A stretch of 22,144 bases of DNA, from NCBI GenBank assembly GCA_027065245.1, contig JAMOOS010000012.1, positions 1 through 22,144 of the forward strand. The letters run 5' to 3'. This document shows positions 1 to 6,378 of the stretch, in pieces; positions within the stretch are counted from its first letter, which is position 1, and each line of letters opens with the position of its first letter. The DNA is from Desulfuromonadaceae bacterium (GTDB taxonomy: Bacteria; Desulfobacterota; Desulfuromonadia; Desulfuromonadales; Desulfuromonadaceae). The notes under the pieces are model-generated. The model saw nothing but the letters and a program-made list of their open reading frames with translations, was not told the DNA's origin and made no database searches. Position numbers and translations under genes: made by a program.

Positions 1-801
1 GGTAAAGGGGATGGCTCCGGCGTTTGTTACGTCAAACGGCAGCAGGTCGGCGCACGGTATTTGTGCTAGTGGTTCGTCTGTGCTGGAAATGTGTTCCTGT
101 TTTTGTGTCGGTTCTTCTGTTGGCGGTGCAGTTGTGGCGGTTGTTTCGGTGCCGCCAAGTAGCTGCTGCAGGCGCTGCATTATGGAGGTGTGGCGGCTTT
201 GTTCGGGGGTGTCGGCCATTGCAGCGCGTACGGGGTTTAAATCTACGTAAGCCATGGCTGCCAGCAGGGCGTGTTCATCGAGTAATGCCTGGCATTTGTA
301 GCGGCTTTCCCAAAAGTGCCCTTTGGCTTGTTCTTCGGCGTTGGCTTTGCGGGAGATGTATTCGTTGAGATTGCGCATAAACCAGGAGAGATCGCATAAG
401 CGCTGGCGATATTCATCGGCTAACTTGTCTGCCTGTTCCAGCTCCCATGCGCTCATCTGCTCGCGCTGGTCGGACAGATAGCGCTGCATCAGCACCGGGC
501 CTTTATATAACTGCGCCCAGCGTTGCAACACCTCGGCGGTATCCAGGGCGGCGCTGCGCTGGGCATCTATGCGTAAAACAATGTGGTAGTGGTTGTGCAT
601 TACCGCGTAGGCGGCGATATCGATGGTGAAGATGCTGGCCAGCTTGCGCAACCGCTGCTCTACCCAGCCGCGCCGATGCTCGTAGCTTTTACCGCTCACC
701 GCGTCGACACCACACAAATACGCCCGCCGCACACAACGAGATACCACATGATACCAGGGTGTTTCTTCCAGGGATATTTGCGAATAGCGCGGTTTTGCCA
801 C
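1..801 (-). CDS. RAYT-like HUH/Y1 transposase, 3' end outside window
   Basis: Partial gene: 267 codons are open to the left edge without a stop. The protein resembles the Y1-transposase (IS200/REP-associated tyrosine transposase) group, single-strand DNA nucleases that cut and join through a tyrosine. Seen in the sequence: an N-terminal PRYSQISLEETPWYHVV block, the metal-binding HUH motif as H71-Y72-H73 (within MHNHYHIVL), a candidate catalytic tyrosine Y148 (NLNEYISRKAN), then GHFWESRYK and YVDLNPVRAAM, the usual C-terminal signature of RAYTs. A low-complexity Thr/Glu-rich tail follows residue 215. GTG at 801 is chosen because AAAGGA (816-811) sits 9 nt upstream and a good promoter predicts a transcript start near 826; an in-frame ATG at 819 would have almost no leader. 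It is a lone gene with no partner transposase visible. Family assignment is firm; mobility is not shown. Confidence 0.85.
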   Translation of the reverse strand, partial: MAKPRYSQISLEETPWYHVVSRCVRRAYLCGVDAVSGKSYEHRRGWVEQRLRKLASIFTIDIAAYAVMHNHYHIVLRIDAQRSAALDTAEVLQRWAQLYKGPVLMQRYLSDQREQMSAWELEQADKLADEYRQRLCDLSWFMRNLNEYISRKANAEEQAKGHFWESRYKCQALLDEHALLAAMAYVDLNPVRAAMADTPEQSRHTSIMQRLQQLLGGTETTATTAPPTEEPTQKQEHISSTDEPLAQIPCADLLPFDVTNAGAIPFT

Positions 802-832
802 AGCAGGGATTCCTTTCATCAACTACATCGCT

Positions 833-861
833 ACCCTAACAGAGGGCAAACGTGGCGTCAA
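833..861 (-). promoter_or_regulatory. Candidate sigma-70 promoter of the transposase gene
   Basis: On the minus strand TTGACG (861-856) is followed by a 17-nt spacer and TAGGGT (838-833). This predicts a start near 826, just upstream of AAAGGA and the GTG at 801. The -35 matches consensus at 5 of 6 positions; the -10 is weaker. Seen by eye only. Confidence 0.45.
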
Positions 862-870
862 GCGTAAAGT

Positions 871-965
871 GACTGTCCTATAAAGTCCTACTATAAAGTC
901 CGATAAAGTCCTGCGAAACCATGTCAGTCCTCCTGATGCTGTTGTAGCAGCTTTTCGGACTGTCC
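871..965. repeat. GACTGTCC octamer in two direct copies
   Basis: GACTGTCC is present at 871-878 and 958-965 in the same orientation, bracketing the ATAAAGTCC array. The right copy sits where the mshQ-like reading frame stops making sense, so it may mark an edge of transposon-associated DNA. An 8-mer can recur by chance, so the interpretation is tentative. Confidence 0.4.
880..911. repeat. Three short direct copies of ATAAAGTCC
   Basis: ATAAAGTCC occurs at 880-888, 893-901 and 903-911, with start-to-start spacing of 13 and 10 bases. The array lies between the transposase promoter and the broken mshQ, where a RAYT family would be expected to carry its cognate short repeats. No long palindrome was seen here, so these are not classical REP hairpins. 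Confidence 0.6.
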
Positions 966-1135
966 ACAATTTCGGGGGAACGTCAAACCATGCACAGTCA
1001 CAACGCCAGTAGCACTAACCACATTAGCTGGCGTCGGAAAACATCAGCACACGGCACCGCATACGCCGATATCGGCGACAACAGCATTCCTGCACCAACC
1101 AGTAAAGCGATAATATTACGCGGCAGACTAATCAT
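924..1135 (-). pseudogene. mshQ: mshQ remnant: signal peptide then frameshift and truncation
   Basis: A perfect SD, GGAGGTGA (1149-1142), lies 6 nt before ATG 1135-1133, which overlaps the mshP stop by 8 nt. The frame encodes a classic secretory signal peptide (MISLPRN, a hydrophobic core, then SPISAYA), followed by VPCADVF, and ends at TGA 1000-998 after only 45 residues. Near 1036 a one-base shift opens another frame reading PANVVSATGVVTVHG up to about 966; with the missing base restored this would read CADVFPTPANVVSATG, which resembles the start of MshQ-type adhesins. That frame then runs into repeat DNA and stops at 926-924. MshQ normally follows MshP as a large secreted protein of the MSHA locus. 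The start signals and signal peptide are seen directly; identity as mshQ rests on position plus this short stretch. A functional short secreted peptide is possible but less likely. Confidence 0.65.
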
Positions 1136-1529
1136 GGATCGTCACCTCCAACTTGCGCGAGACAAATTCCGGTGTACCGGTGCTGCCATAGGTCGCAAAC
1201 GCAGCCAAGTTGTAAACACCGTAAACACTGCTGCCCTCAGAATAGCTATCGACTTTTACGCACGAAACGGTAACACGGCAACCATCTATGTTAGGCGCTG
1301 AACCGGGGCTCCAGGTGGCGAAGCAGGTCTTGTTATCCACCACATGCTTTATCCCCCATTCCAAGCCGCTGCGTGCCGCCTGATACACCTGCGCCTGCAA
1401 ATACGCCTGGGTAGTGGTACTCTGCTGCACGCTGCTGAGAGTCATCATGTAGGTTCCCATCAACGCCAGTACCACCACAATAAAGATGGCCTGAACAATG
1501 GTGAAGCCGTTCTGATTGTTTAATGGCAT
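1128..1529 (-). CDS. mshP: MSHA biogenesis protein MshP
   Basis: 133 residues. MshP is a minor pilin-like component of the MSHA pilus, likely acting with MshO, MshD and MshC in the tip or initiation complex at the inner membrane. The N-terminus has a prepilin-like G-F-T junction (QNGFTIVQ) and a hydrophobic helix (IFIVVVLALMGTYMMTL, about residues 15-32), but Gln replaces the usual Glu at +5 after the cleavage site, which is common in MshP-type proteins. Two cysteines flank a DGCRVTVSC segment that could form a disulphide. It starts 18 nt after mshO, and AAAGG is about 10 nt before the ATG. Its 3' end carries the SD and start of the broken mshQ, so the two were translationally coupled. Confidence 0.85.
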   Translation of the reverse strand: MPLNNQNGFTIVQAIFIVVVLALMGTYMMTLSSVQQSTTTQAYLQAQVYQAARSGLEWGIKHVVDNKTCFATWSPGSAPNIDGCRVTVSCVKVDSYSEGSSVYGVYNLAAFATYGSTGTPEFVSRKLEVTIHD

Positions 1530-1547
1530 AGCTTCAAACCTTTATCG

Positions 1548-2390
1548 TTACGGGGCGTTGTCCACATGCATCTGGTTCAGCACCGTTATCCGCTCCCCCT
1601 CTTTTTCCAGCGCCAGTTGCACGGTAACAAGACCACTGCGTCCGGCGGTGCCAGAATCGTAGGAAAAACTACTGTCAGCCAGTACAATATTCTTCGCTAC
1701 CACATCACCACCACCAGCGGCTGGAGCATATTGGGTGTTGCTGAATGAATATCCGGCGTGGCGGGTCAGCTGACCGGAGCTGAGCATGTACGTTATGGCA
1801 CCATCGACGATAAAAAATCGTTGATACGGAGAACTGAACGGATAGGGATAGCTACCGGCGTCCAAGGTAATTATGTGACTGGCACCGTCGTAGGCCAGCA
1901 GCGGCTTGCGATTCATGGTCGCAGCACCAGTACCGCTGGCACTGTAATAGGCGTTGGCTACGGTGCCGGTCGCCGCCAAATTATATACTACCACCATGTC
2001 GCCGACTCTAATGTCGGTTGGATGCGCCAAACCGCCCAAGGCCTCGAACGTAACATCGGCGTAAGTAAAACTGAGTATATCACCGCTGCCATCGCTGGCG
2101 ACTTCACGCCGATAACGTCCGCCATCGACAACATGCAACATTTCCAACCGCTTACCATCACTGCTAATCCGAATACTGTTGGGTAGAGCTGAACGAATAT
2201 CTCGCCGCATCCGCGCCACGGCCACCTGTGCCTGATCCACAAGTTCGGTACGACGCTCCAGATCGATATAGCCCTCAATGGGCCGACTGATCAAACGTCC
2301 ACCCAGCGACGATAATATGCCCACCAGCACGATTGTCACTATCAGCTCAACGAGGGTAAAGCCCTTATTTTGCGCGCCTCGGTTATTCAT
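1548..2390 (-). CDS. mshO: MSHA minor pilin MshO
   Basis: 280 residues, a large GspJ/PilW-like minor prepilin of the MSHA fibre. Type III leader MNNRGAQNKG is followed by FTLVELIVTIVLVGILSSLGGRLISRPIEGY, with Glu at +5 and the usual N-terminal hydrophobic helix. The segment DQAQVAVARMRRDIRSALPNS is typical of MshO/GspJ minor pilins, and the rest is a beta-rich globular domain. The ATG overlaps the mshD stop by 8 nt, so translation is probably coupled. Length and position just before mshP agree with known msh loci. Confidence 0.9.
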   Translation of the reverse strand: MNNRGAQNKGFTLVELIVTIVLVGILSSLGGRLISRPIEGYIDLERRTELVDQAQVAVARMRRDIRSALPNSIRISSDGKRLEMLHVVDGGRYRREVASDGSGDILSFTYADVTFEALGGLAHPTDIRVGDMVVVYNLAATGTVANAYYSASGTGAATMNRKPLLAYDGASHIITLDAGSYPYPFSSPYQRFFIVDGAITYMLSSGQLTRHAGYSFSNTQYAPAAGGGDVVAKNIVLADSSFSYDSGTAGRSGLVTVQLALEKEGERITVLNQMHVDNAP

Positions 2391-2853
2391 AGTCAGTCCG
2401 ATAGCCTGTCAGGGTTAAATCGACATCCTGGCCACGCTGCACTCGCACATAAATTTTTTTCGCCGCAACACCGTTGAGGGTTACATCAGCAACACGCACA
2501 TCCACGGTGTAGTCGTGCAATATGGTGATCAGGTTGCCGAACTGATCACGCGCACCAACATCGTGCAAACCATTGTAGTCTCCAACATCGTCAAACTGAC
2601 TGCGATCACTGCCACTGTAACCGCCGATGGGATTGGCGCAGACCTTGAGGGTTATCTCCTCCATATACGCTTCGGCAATATCCACCGCCTGCTGGCGCAA
2701 CAGAGGATCGGCACTGTGAGCAGTGGTAAAATTCATCACCGCCATGATCCCGCCAATGGCAATGGTAATCACCAGCATGGAGATCACCAGCTCAACCAAG
2801 GTTACCCCGTGCGCGCATGCACATCTACGTGCTGAAACTACTGGGTCACGCAT
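2383..2853 (-). CDS. mshD: MSHA minor pilin MshD
   Basis: 156 residues. Minor prepilin with an atypical leader (basic and Cys-containing, ending AHG) followed by VTLVELVISMLVITIAIGGIMAV; cleavage would fall after Gly, leaving a Val rather than Phe at +1 but keeping Glu +5. Characteristic MshD residues follow: QAVDIAEAYMEEI, then RSQFDDVGDYNGL and DYTVDVRV. The start overlaps the mshC stop by 16 nt and the stop overlaps mshO by 8 nt, giving a compact mshC-D-O cluster. An internal start closer to the leader cannot be excluded. Confidence 0.9.
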   Translation of the reverse strand: MRDPVVSARRCACAHGVTLVELVISMLVITIAIGGIMAVMNFTTAHSADPLLRQQAVDIAEAYMEEITLKVCANPIGGYSGSDRSQFDDVGDYNGLHDVGARDQFGNLITILHDYTVDVRVADVTLNGVAAKKIYVRVQRGQDVDLTLTGYRTDYE

Positions 2854-3314
2854 CCGGTTTCTCCCGTAACGGTTATATGCAGGCCGGCGACATTATTGAA
2901 GGTATGGACATGATAACTGGCGTCACGCGCCCGCCCCAAAGCATCAAAAACGACGGTCACAGGCACCAAATGGAATGATGAAGGAACATCGGTGGAACTG
3001 TAGTTGCCACCTGCAGGATGAGCAACCACTGTTGTGGTGGCGGGCAGCGATCCACAGCTACTAAGCGAATTATGGCGATATAAGGCGAAACCACCGGAGG
3101 TAATCTCCACCCGAATATCGCAACCGGATGCCAGCGCCTTTTTCTGCGCGTAGCGCAAAGCCGCCACCAGACCATCCTTGAACGCCCGCTCGTGATAGCC
3201 CTGGCGCTCAAAGAATATCGGTGCCGCCACGGCGGAGATAATCCCGAGGATGATGATCACAACCACCAGTTCAACCAGGGTAAAACCCCGTTGTCGGTTA
3301 CGGTACACACCCAT
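2838..3314 (-). CDS. mshC: MSHA minor pilin MshC
   Basis: 158 residues, GspH/FimT-like minor prepilin. Leader MGVYRNRQRG is followed by FTLVELVVVIIILGIISAVAAPIFF, with Glu +5 and a hydrophobic helix. The central segment (FKDGLVAALRYAQKKALASGCDIRVEI) is the typical second helix of GspH-type pseudopilins, with a cysteine conserved in many MshC proteins. It begins after a 77-nt gap that contains a strong hairpin. AGAGGGTGAT lies just upstream of the ATG as SD. It likely helps initiate or cap the fibre. Confidence 0.88.
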   Translation of the reverse strand: MGVYRNRQRGFTLVELVVVIIILGIISAVAAPIFFERQGYHERAFKDGLVAALRYAQKKALASGCDIRVEITSGGFALYRHNSLSSCGSLPATTTVVAHPAGGNYSSTDVPSSFHLVPVTVVFDALGRARDASYHVHTFNNVAGLHITVTGETGCVTQ

Positions 3315-3344
3315 ATCACCCTCTTTTCAGTGCTATTTACCCAA

Positions 3345-3379
3345 TCCGGCCGGTGGCACCACAGCGCACACCGGCCGGA
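3345..3379 (-). promoter_or_regulatory. Intra-operon hairpin between prepilin gene and mshC
   Basis: An 11-bp perfect inverted repeat (arms 3345-3355 and 3369-3379, TCCGGCCGGTG on the plus strand) encloses a 13-nt loop. In the transcript it would form a very GC-rich stem just after the prepilin stop at 3392 and before the mshC SD. No U-run follows, so it is not a canonical intrinsic terminator. A 3'-stabilising or processing hairpin that separates pilin mRNA from the minor-pilin mRNA is the natural inference. Confidence 0.65.
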
Positions 3380-3391
3380 GCGTTGCTACAA

Positions 3392-3919
3392 TCAGTAATT
3401 CCAGGTATAGGAGTAGGCAGCCGGTGTAACCAGCTGCAAACCCACCACCTTGCCGTTTTCAACGATAGTTTCAATTCGCAAAATGATATTTTTACCGGCG
3501 TTGTTCCAGCCACCGGTTATAATGTCGGCATTCTTCAACTTATACATTACATAGTGATCGTTGGCGTTGATGTTGCGATCGTACCAAACCCCTTTGGGGT
3601 TGGCCGGCTGGTTGGCCGTTACTACACCGAGATACGTTTCCGGCTTGTTGGAAAGCAAGTCGTTCATCGGGTTGAGTGCCGCGCTGCCATTGTATGCCAG
3701 TGTCGCCAGATCCTCACTGTTAACAATGGCCTGGGCAGTACGAATCGACAGGGCACTGCGCAGATTACCAATAACTTTTTTCACCGAGGCCGCTTCGGCC
3801 TGTTTTTGCAGGTCGAGAAATTTGGGCACGGCAACAGCAGCCAGCAGCGCGAGAATAACCATGACCACCACCAGCTCTATAAGGGTAAAGCCTCTTTGAT
3901 TTTTCATACCCGTCCGCAT
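3392..3919 (-). CDS. Type IV prepilin, second of a tandem paralogous pair
   Basis: 175 residues. The leader MRTGMKNQRG precedes FTLIELVVVMVILALLAAVAVPKFLDLQ, a textbook class III prepilin start with Glu +5, cleaved and N-methylated by a PilD-type peptidase. The mature domain is shared with the preceding gene: VIGNLRSALSI, NDLLSNKPETYLGVV, GVWYD, and a terminal AYSYTW motif. ATG 3919 is favoured because AGGAG lies about 7 nt upstream; ATG 3907 is an alternative giving a 6-residue leader. No cysteine pair is visible. It occupies the mshB/mshA region but I cannot say it is MshB. A strong hairpin follows the gene, as often seen after highly expressed pilins, so it may be a major or abundant subunit. 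Confidence 0.85.
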   Translation of the reverse strand: MRTGMKNQRGFTLIELVVVMVILALLAAVAVPKFLDLQKQAEAASVKKVIGNLRSALSIRTAQAIVNSEDLATLAYNGSAALNPMNDLLSNKPETYLGVVTANQPANPKGVWYDRNINANDHYVMYKLKNADIITGGWNNAGKNIILRIETIVENGKVVGLQLVTPAAYSYTWNY

Positions 3920-3953
3920 AATTATCTCCTGTTTTTTCAGATTTCAGATGTTT

Positions 3954-4463
3954 TTATTCTGCCCATGTAAATGCCGTTACCCGTCGCAGTTCCAGCACAG
4001 TAACTTTTTTATCGTTGAACGGAGATACTTTTTCAAAAGCCGCTTCAATACGCCAGCGCAATTTTTTCGGTTTCCCCTTTATGCCGACAACAATCTTGTC
4101 GTTGCGCAGCACATACACCAGCTCGTGGCTGTTTTTATCATCGTACCAACTGCCGCGCCGACTACTGTCAGCAACAACACCGACATAACCTTTGGGTTTT
4201 TTATCCAGCAGATCCCGCAACGGATACAGTGCCAGCCGACCGCCACAGGCAAGCTGGCGGATATCATCGCCACTGGTAAGCGAGCGCGCCATTTGCATGC
4301 TCAGTGCACTGCGCACAGTGCCAATCACACCCTCAACCCCGGCTATCTCCGAGGTCACAACCAGACGATAAAACTTAGGCAGGGCAACCGACGCCAGTAC
4401 AGCCACCAGAACCACCACTATCGCCAGTTCCAGTACCGTAAAGCCTATTTCGTCACGCATCAT
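3954..4463 (-). CDS. Type IV prepilin, diverged first copy of the tandem pair
   Basis: 169 residues. Short leader MMRDEIG, then FTVLELAIVVVLVAVLASVALPKFYRL; Glu +5 is kept although the helix is less canonical than in its neighbours. It aligns along its length with the next prepilin: VIGTVRSALSM, LRDLLDKKPKGYVGVV, GSWYDD, YVLRNDKIVVG, RIE, and a terminal AFTWAE. The globular domain is rich in Lys and Arg, unlike the copy downstream. Start at ATG 4463 or 4460, with AAGGGTAGG just upstream. It lies 37 nt after the mshA-like gene. It probably arose by duplication and diverged into a minor subunit. Confidence 0.82.
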   Translation of the reverse strand: MMRDEIGFTVLELAIVVVLVAVLASVALPKFYRLVVTSEIAGVEGVIGTVRSALSMQMARSLTSGDDIRQLACGGRLALYPLRDLLDKKPKGYVGVVADSSRRGSWYDDKNSHELVYVLRNDKIVVGIKGKPKKLRWRIEAAFEKVSPFNDKKVTVLELRRVTAFTWAE

Positions 4464-4500
4464 CGCCTACCCTTCGCCCCGGGCAAGGAGCAATGTTCTA

Positions 4501-4986
4501 TCAGCAACCGGTAGTGTTGCTGGTGGTTTTTGGTGAACCGCCACCACTAGGAGCTTCGTAGGTTACACTGCAGGTATCGGGATCAGGTGCGCCATCCTTG
4601 GTAAACACTCGCTTGTACGAACTGCCAACATACGGCTTGACGGTAAAACCTGACAGATCAACCAGATCGACAATAGTGCCATCAGTGCCATGGGGCCACG
4701 CAATGGGATTGCCACGATGGAACCTGAATGTCCTTCCGTCTATAACAGCAGTATTGCCACTAGCAGCATTGTACGGAGTACTGCTGTTGCAGGTAGAAGA
4801 AACCAGGCACTTGCTACGCCCCAACGATGCCGCCGACGCAATAGCGCCACGCAATCCCTCTACCGCTGAGATCCTGGCCTCGGTCTGCATATCGACAAAC
4901 TTGGGCACCGCTACCGCAGACAAAATACCCAGAATAACAATTACCACTACCAGCTCAATCAATGTAAAACCCTGCTGATTTTTCAT
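4501..4986 (-). CDS. mshA: MshA-like MSHA pilin
   Basis: 161 residues. Leader MKNQQG then FTLIELVVVIVILGILSAVAVPKFVDMQTEARISAVEGLRGAIASAA, the hallmark N-terminal helix of MshA/MshB-type pilins. Two Cys pairs appear: CLVSSTC near residue 57, and a C-terminal CSVTYE...TTGC loop that could be the disulphide-bonded D-region of type IV pilins. The start at 4986 is chosen over an upstream in-frame ATG (5043) because AGGGAGAG precedes it and it leaves a normal 6-residue leader. It follows a 133-nt gap after mshG that holds a candidate promoter, as expected for separately boosted pilin expression. Assignment as MshA rather than MshB is by similarity of the N-terminus and is not certain. Confidence 0.85.
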   Translation of the reverse strand: MKNQQGFTLIELVVVIVILGILSAVAVPKFVDMQTEARISAVEGLRGAIASAASLGRSKCLVSSTCNSSTPYNAASGNTAVIDGRTFRFHRGNPIAWPHGTDGTIVDLVDLSGFTVKPYVGSSYKRVFTKDGAPDPDTCSVTYEAPSGGGSPKTTSNTTGC

Positions 4987-5028
4987 GTTCACTCTCCCTG
5001 TTTGCCACCGTACCGGCGACACGGTTAA

Positions 5029-5058
5029 TAGATAAAGCACCACTCAACACTTTGCCAA
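5029..5058 (-). promoter_or_regulatory. Candidate promoter for the pilin genes
   Basis: In the 133-nt gap between mshG and the mshA-like gene, the minus strand carries TTGGCA (5058-5053), an 18-nt spacer and TATCTA (5034-5029), preceded by an A/T-rich stretch (about 5072-5100). The predicted leader is about 36 nt. Matches to consensus are moderate. A nearby TGGCA...TTGA could suggest sigma-54 but its spacing is one base short. Confidence 0.35.
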
Positions 5059-5119
5059 CTATTTTAGTCGCATTCTTTAATCTACAGCTATTTTTTTATT
5101 GGCGCAAATATAAAATGCA

Positions 5120-6352
5120 TCAGTGGCGCATGGCGCTGCTTAAATTCCACATGGGCAGGAACACGCCTAATGCCAGTACCAGCACCATACCACCGATAAC
5201 GACAATGAGAATCGGTTCGATGGCGCTGGTGAGGTTTTTCAGCTCGTATTCAACTTCGCGTTCGTAAAAATCGGCCACTTCAACCAGCATGCTGTCAACT
5301 GAGCCGGTCTCTTCGCCCACCGACAGCATCTGCAACACCAGCGGGGTAAACACGCCGATGGCGGCGGCGCTGTTGGTGAGGGTTTCGCCACGTTCCAGGG
5401 TGTTGCGCATGATATCGAGTTTTTCTGCCAGGTAATCATTTTCGATAGCTCGTGCGGTGTAACCCAGCGCCTGCACCAGCGGCATACCGCTGCCGTAGCC
5501 CATGGCAAACGAGCGGGCAAAGCGTGCCAGTGACGAGCGCAGCAGAATGGAGCCTACTACCGGCAGGCGCAATTTGTAACGATCCCAGATGTAACGTCCA
5601 CGCGGGGTACGAACAAACCAGCGCGCCCCCCATACCATGACAAACAACAAGGCAAAAATATACGGCCAGTAGGCCACGGCAAAATTGGATATTGCCATGA
5701 TAATCCGCGTGGGCAGGGGCAGTTCGGCGCCAAAACCGGCAAACACTTTTTCAAAGGTGGGGATAACAAACAAAGTGAGAATAGCGATGGCGACACTGAT
5801 GGCAATTATGACAAACGTCGGATAACGCAACGCCGCCTTAATCCGCTCACGGGTCATTTTTTCAAATTCCAGGTAATTGGCCAGTTGCTCGAACGATTCT
5901 TCCAGATTACCGCTGTTCTCCCCCACCTGAATCATGCGAATCATAATGTTGGGGAATACGTTGGCATAGCCAGTCATGGCTCCGGCCAAATCGCGCCCCG
6001 ATTCCAGGCCATCCACAACCCCTTCCAGAGCTTCGCGCATCTGCTGATTCTGGGTCGACTCTATCAACCCCTTGAGCGAACGCAGCATGGGCACACCGGA
6101 ACGGGTGAGAGAGTACATCTGGCGGCAGAACAGGATAAGATCGGGCAGGGCTACTTTGCGCCCGCGCCGCCACATAAATGGTTTCCGCTTTGGTTTATCC
6201 GAAACAGTGGCGACACTGCTCTGCTGAATCCTCAACGGTATCAAACCGTTATCGGCCAGATGGGCAGCCACCGCCGCGCTGGAGGCAAGCTCTATTTCAC
6301 CACTGACCTGTTCTCCCCCCGGGCGCCGGGCGGTATAGATGAAATTAGCCAT
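5120..6352 (-). CDS. mshG: MSHA platform protein MshG (GspF/PilC family)
   Basis: 410 residues, the usual length for GspF/PilC inner-membrane platform proteins, which couple the assembly ATPase to pilin extraction. Two homologous T2SSF domains are visible, roughly residues 70-195 (FCRQMYSLTRSGVPMLRSLKGL) and 270-400 (RFARSFAMGYGSGMPLVQAL), each followed by hydrophobic membrane segments (FVIIAISVAIAILTLFVIP, and ILIVVIGGMVLVLALGVFLPMW at the C-terminus). The conserved GEETGSVDSML motif precedes the last membrane helix. SD GAGG lies just before the ATG, 26 nt after mshE. Confidence 0.93.
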   Translation of the reverse strand: MANFIYTARRPGGEQVSGEIELASSAAVAAHLADNGLIPLRIQQSSVATVSDKPKRKPFMWRRGRKVALPDLILFCRQMYSLTRSGVPMLRSLKGLIESTQNQQMREALEGVVDGLESGRDLAGAMTGYANVFPNIMIRMIQVGENSGNLEESFEQLANYLEFEKMTRERIKAALRYPTFVIIAISVAIAILTLFVIPTFEKVFAGFGAELPLPTRIIMAISNFAVAYWPYIFALLFVMVWGARWFVRTPRGRYIWDRYKLRLPVVGSILLRSSLARFARSFAMGYGSGMPLVQALGYTARAIENDYLAEKLDIMRNTLERGETLTNSAAAIGVFTPLVLQMLSVGEETGSVDSMLVEVADFYEREVEYELKNLTSAIEPILIVVIGGMVLVLALGVFLPMWNLSSAMRH

Positions 6353-6378
6353 ATATCCTCACTTTGGCACTACGGATC

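Noticed and set aside
990..1301. Plus-strand ORF of 103 codons over mshP and the mshQ stub
   Set aside because: It lies antisense to a recognised pilin-like gene, has no SD and no family-like sequence.
3345..3379. Intrinsic terminator
   Set aside because: The stem is strong but no U-run follows, so it is reported as a hairpin of other function.
5040..5058. Possible sigma-54 promoter before mshA (TGGCA then TTGA)
   Set aside because: The spacing between the -24 and -12 elements is one base short and the -12 GC is absent.
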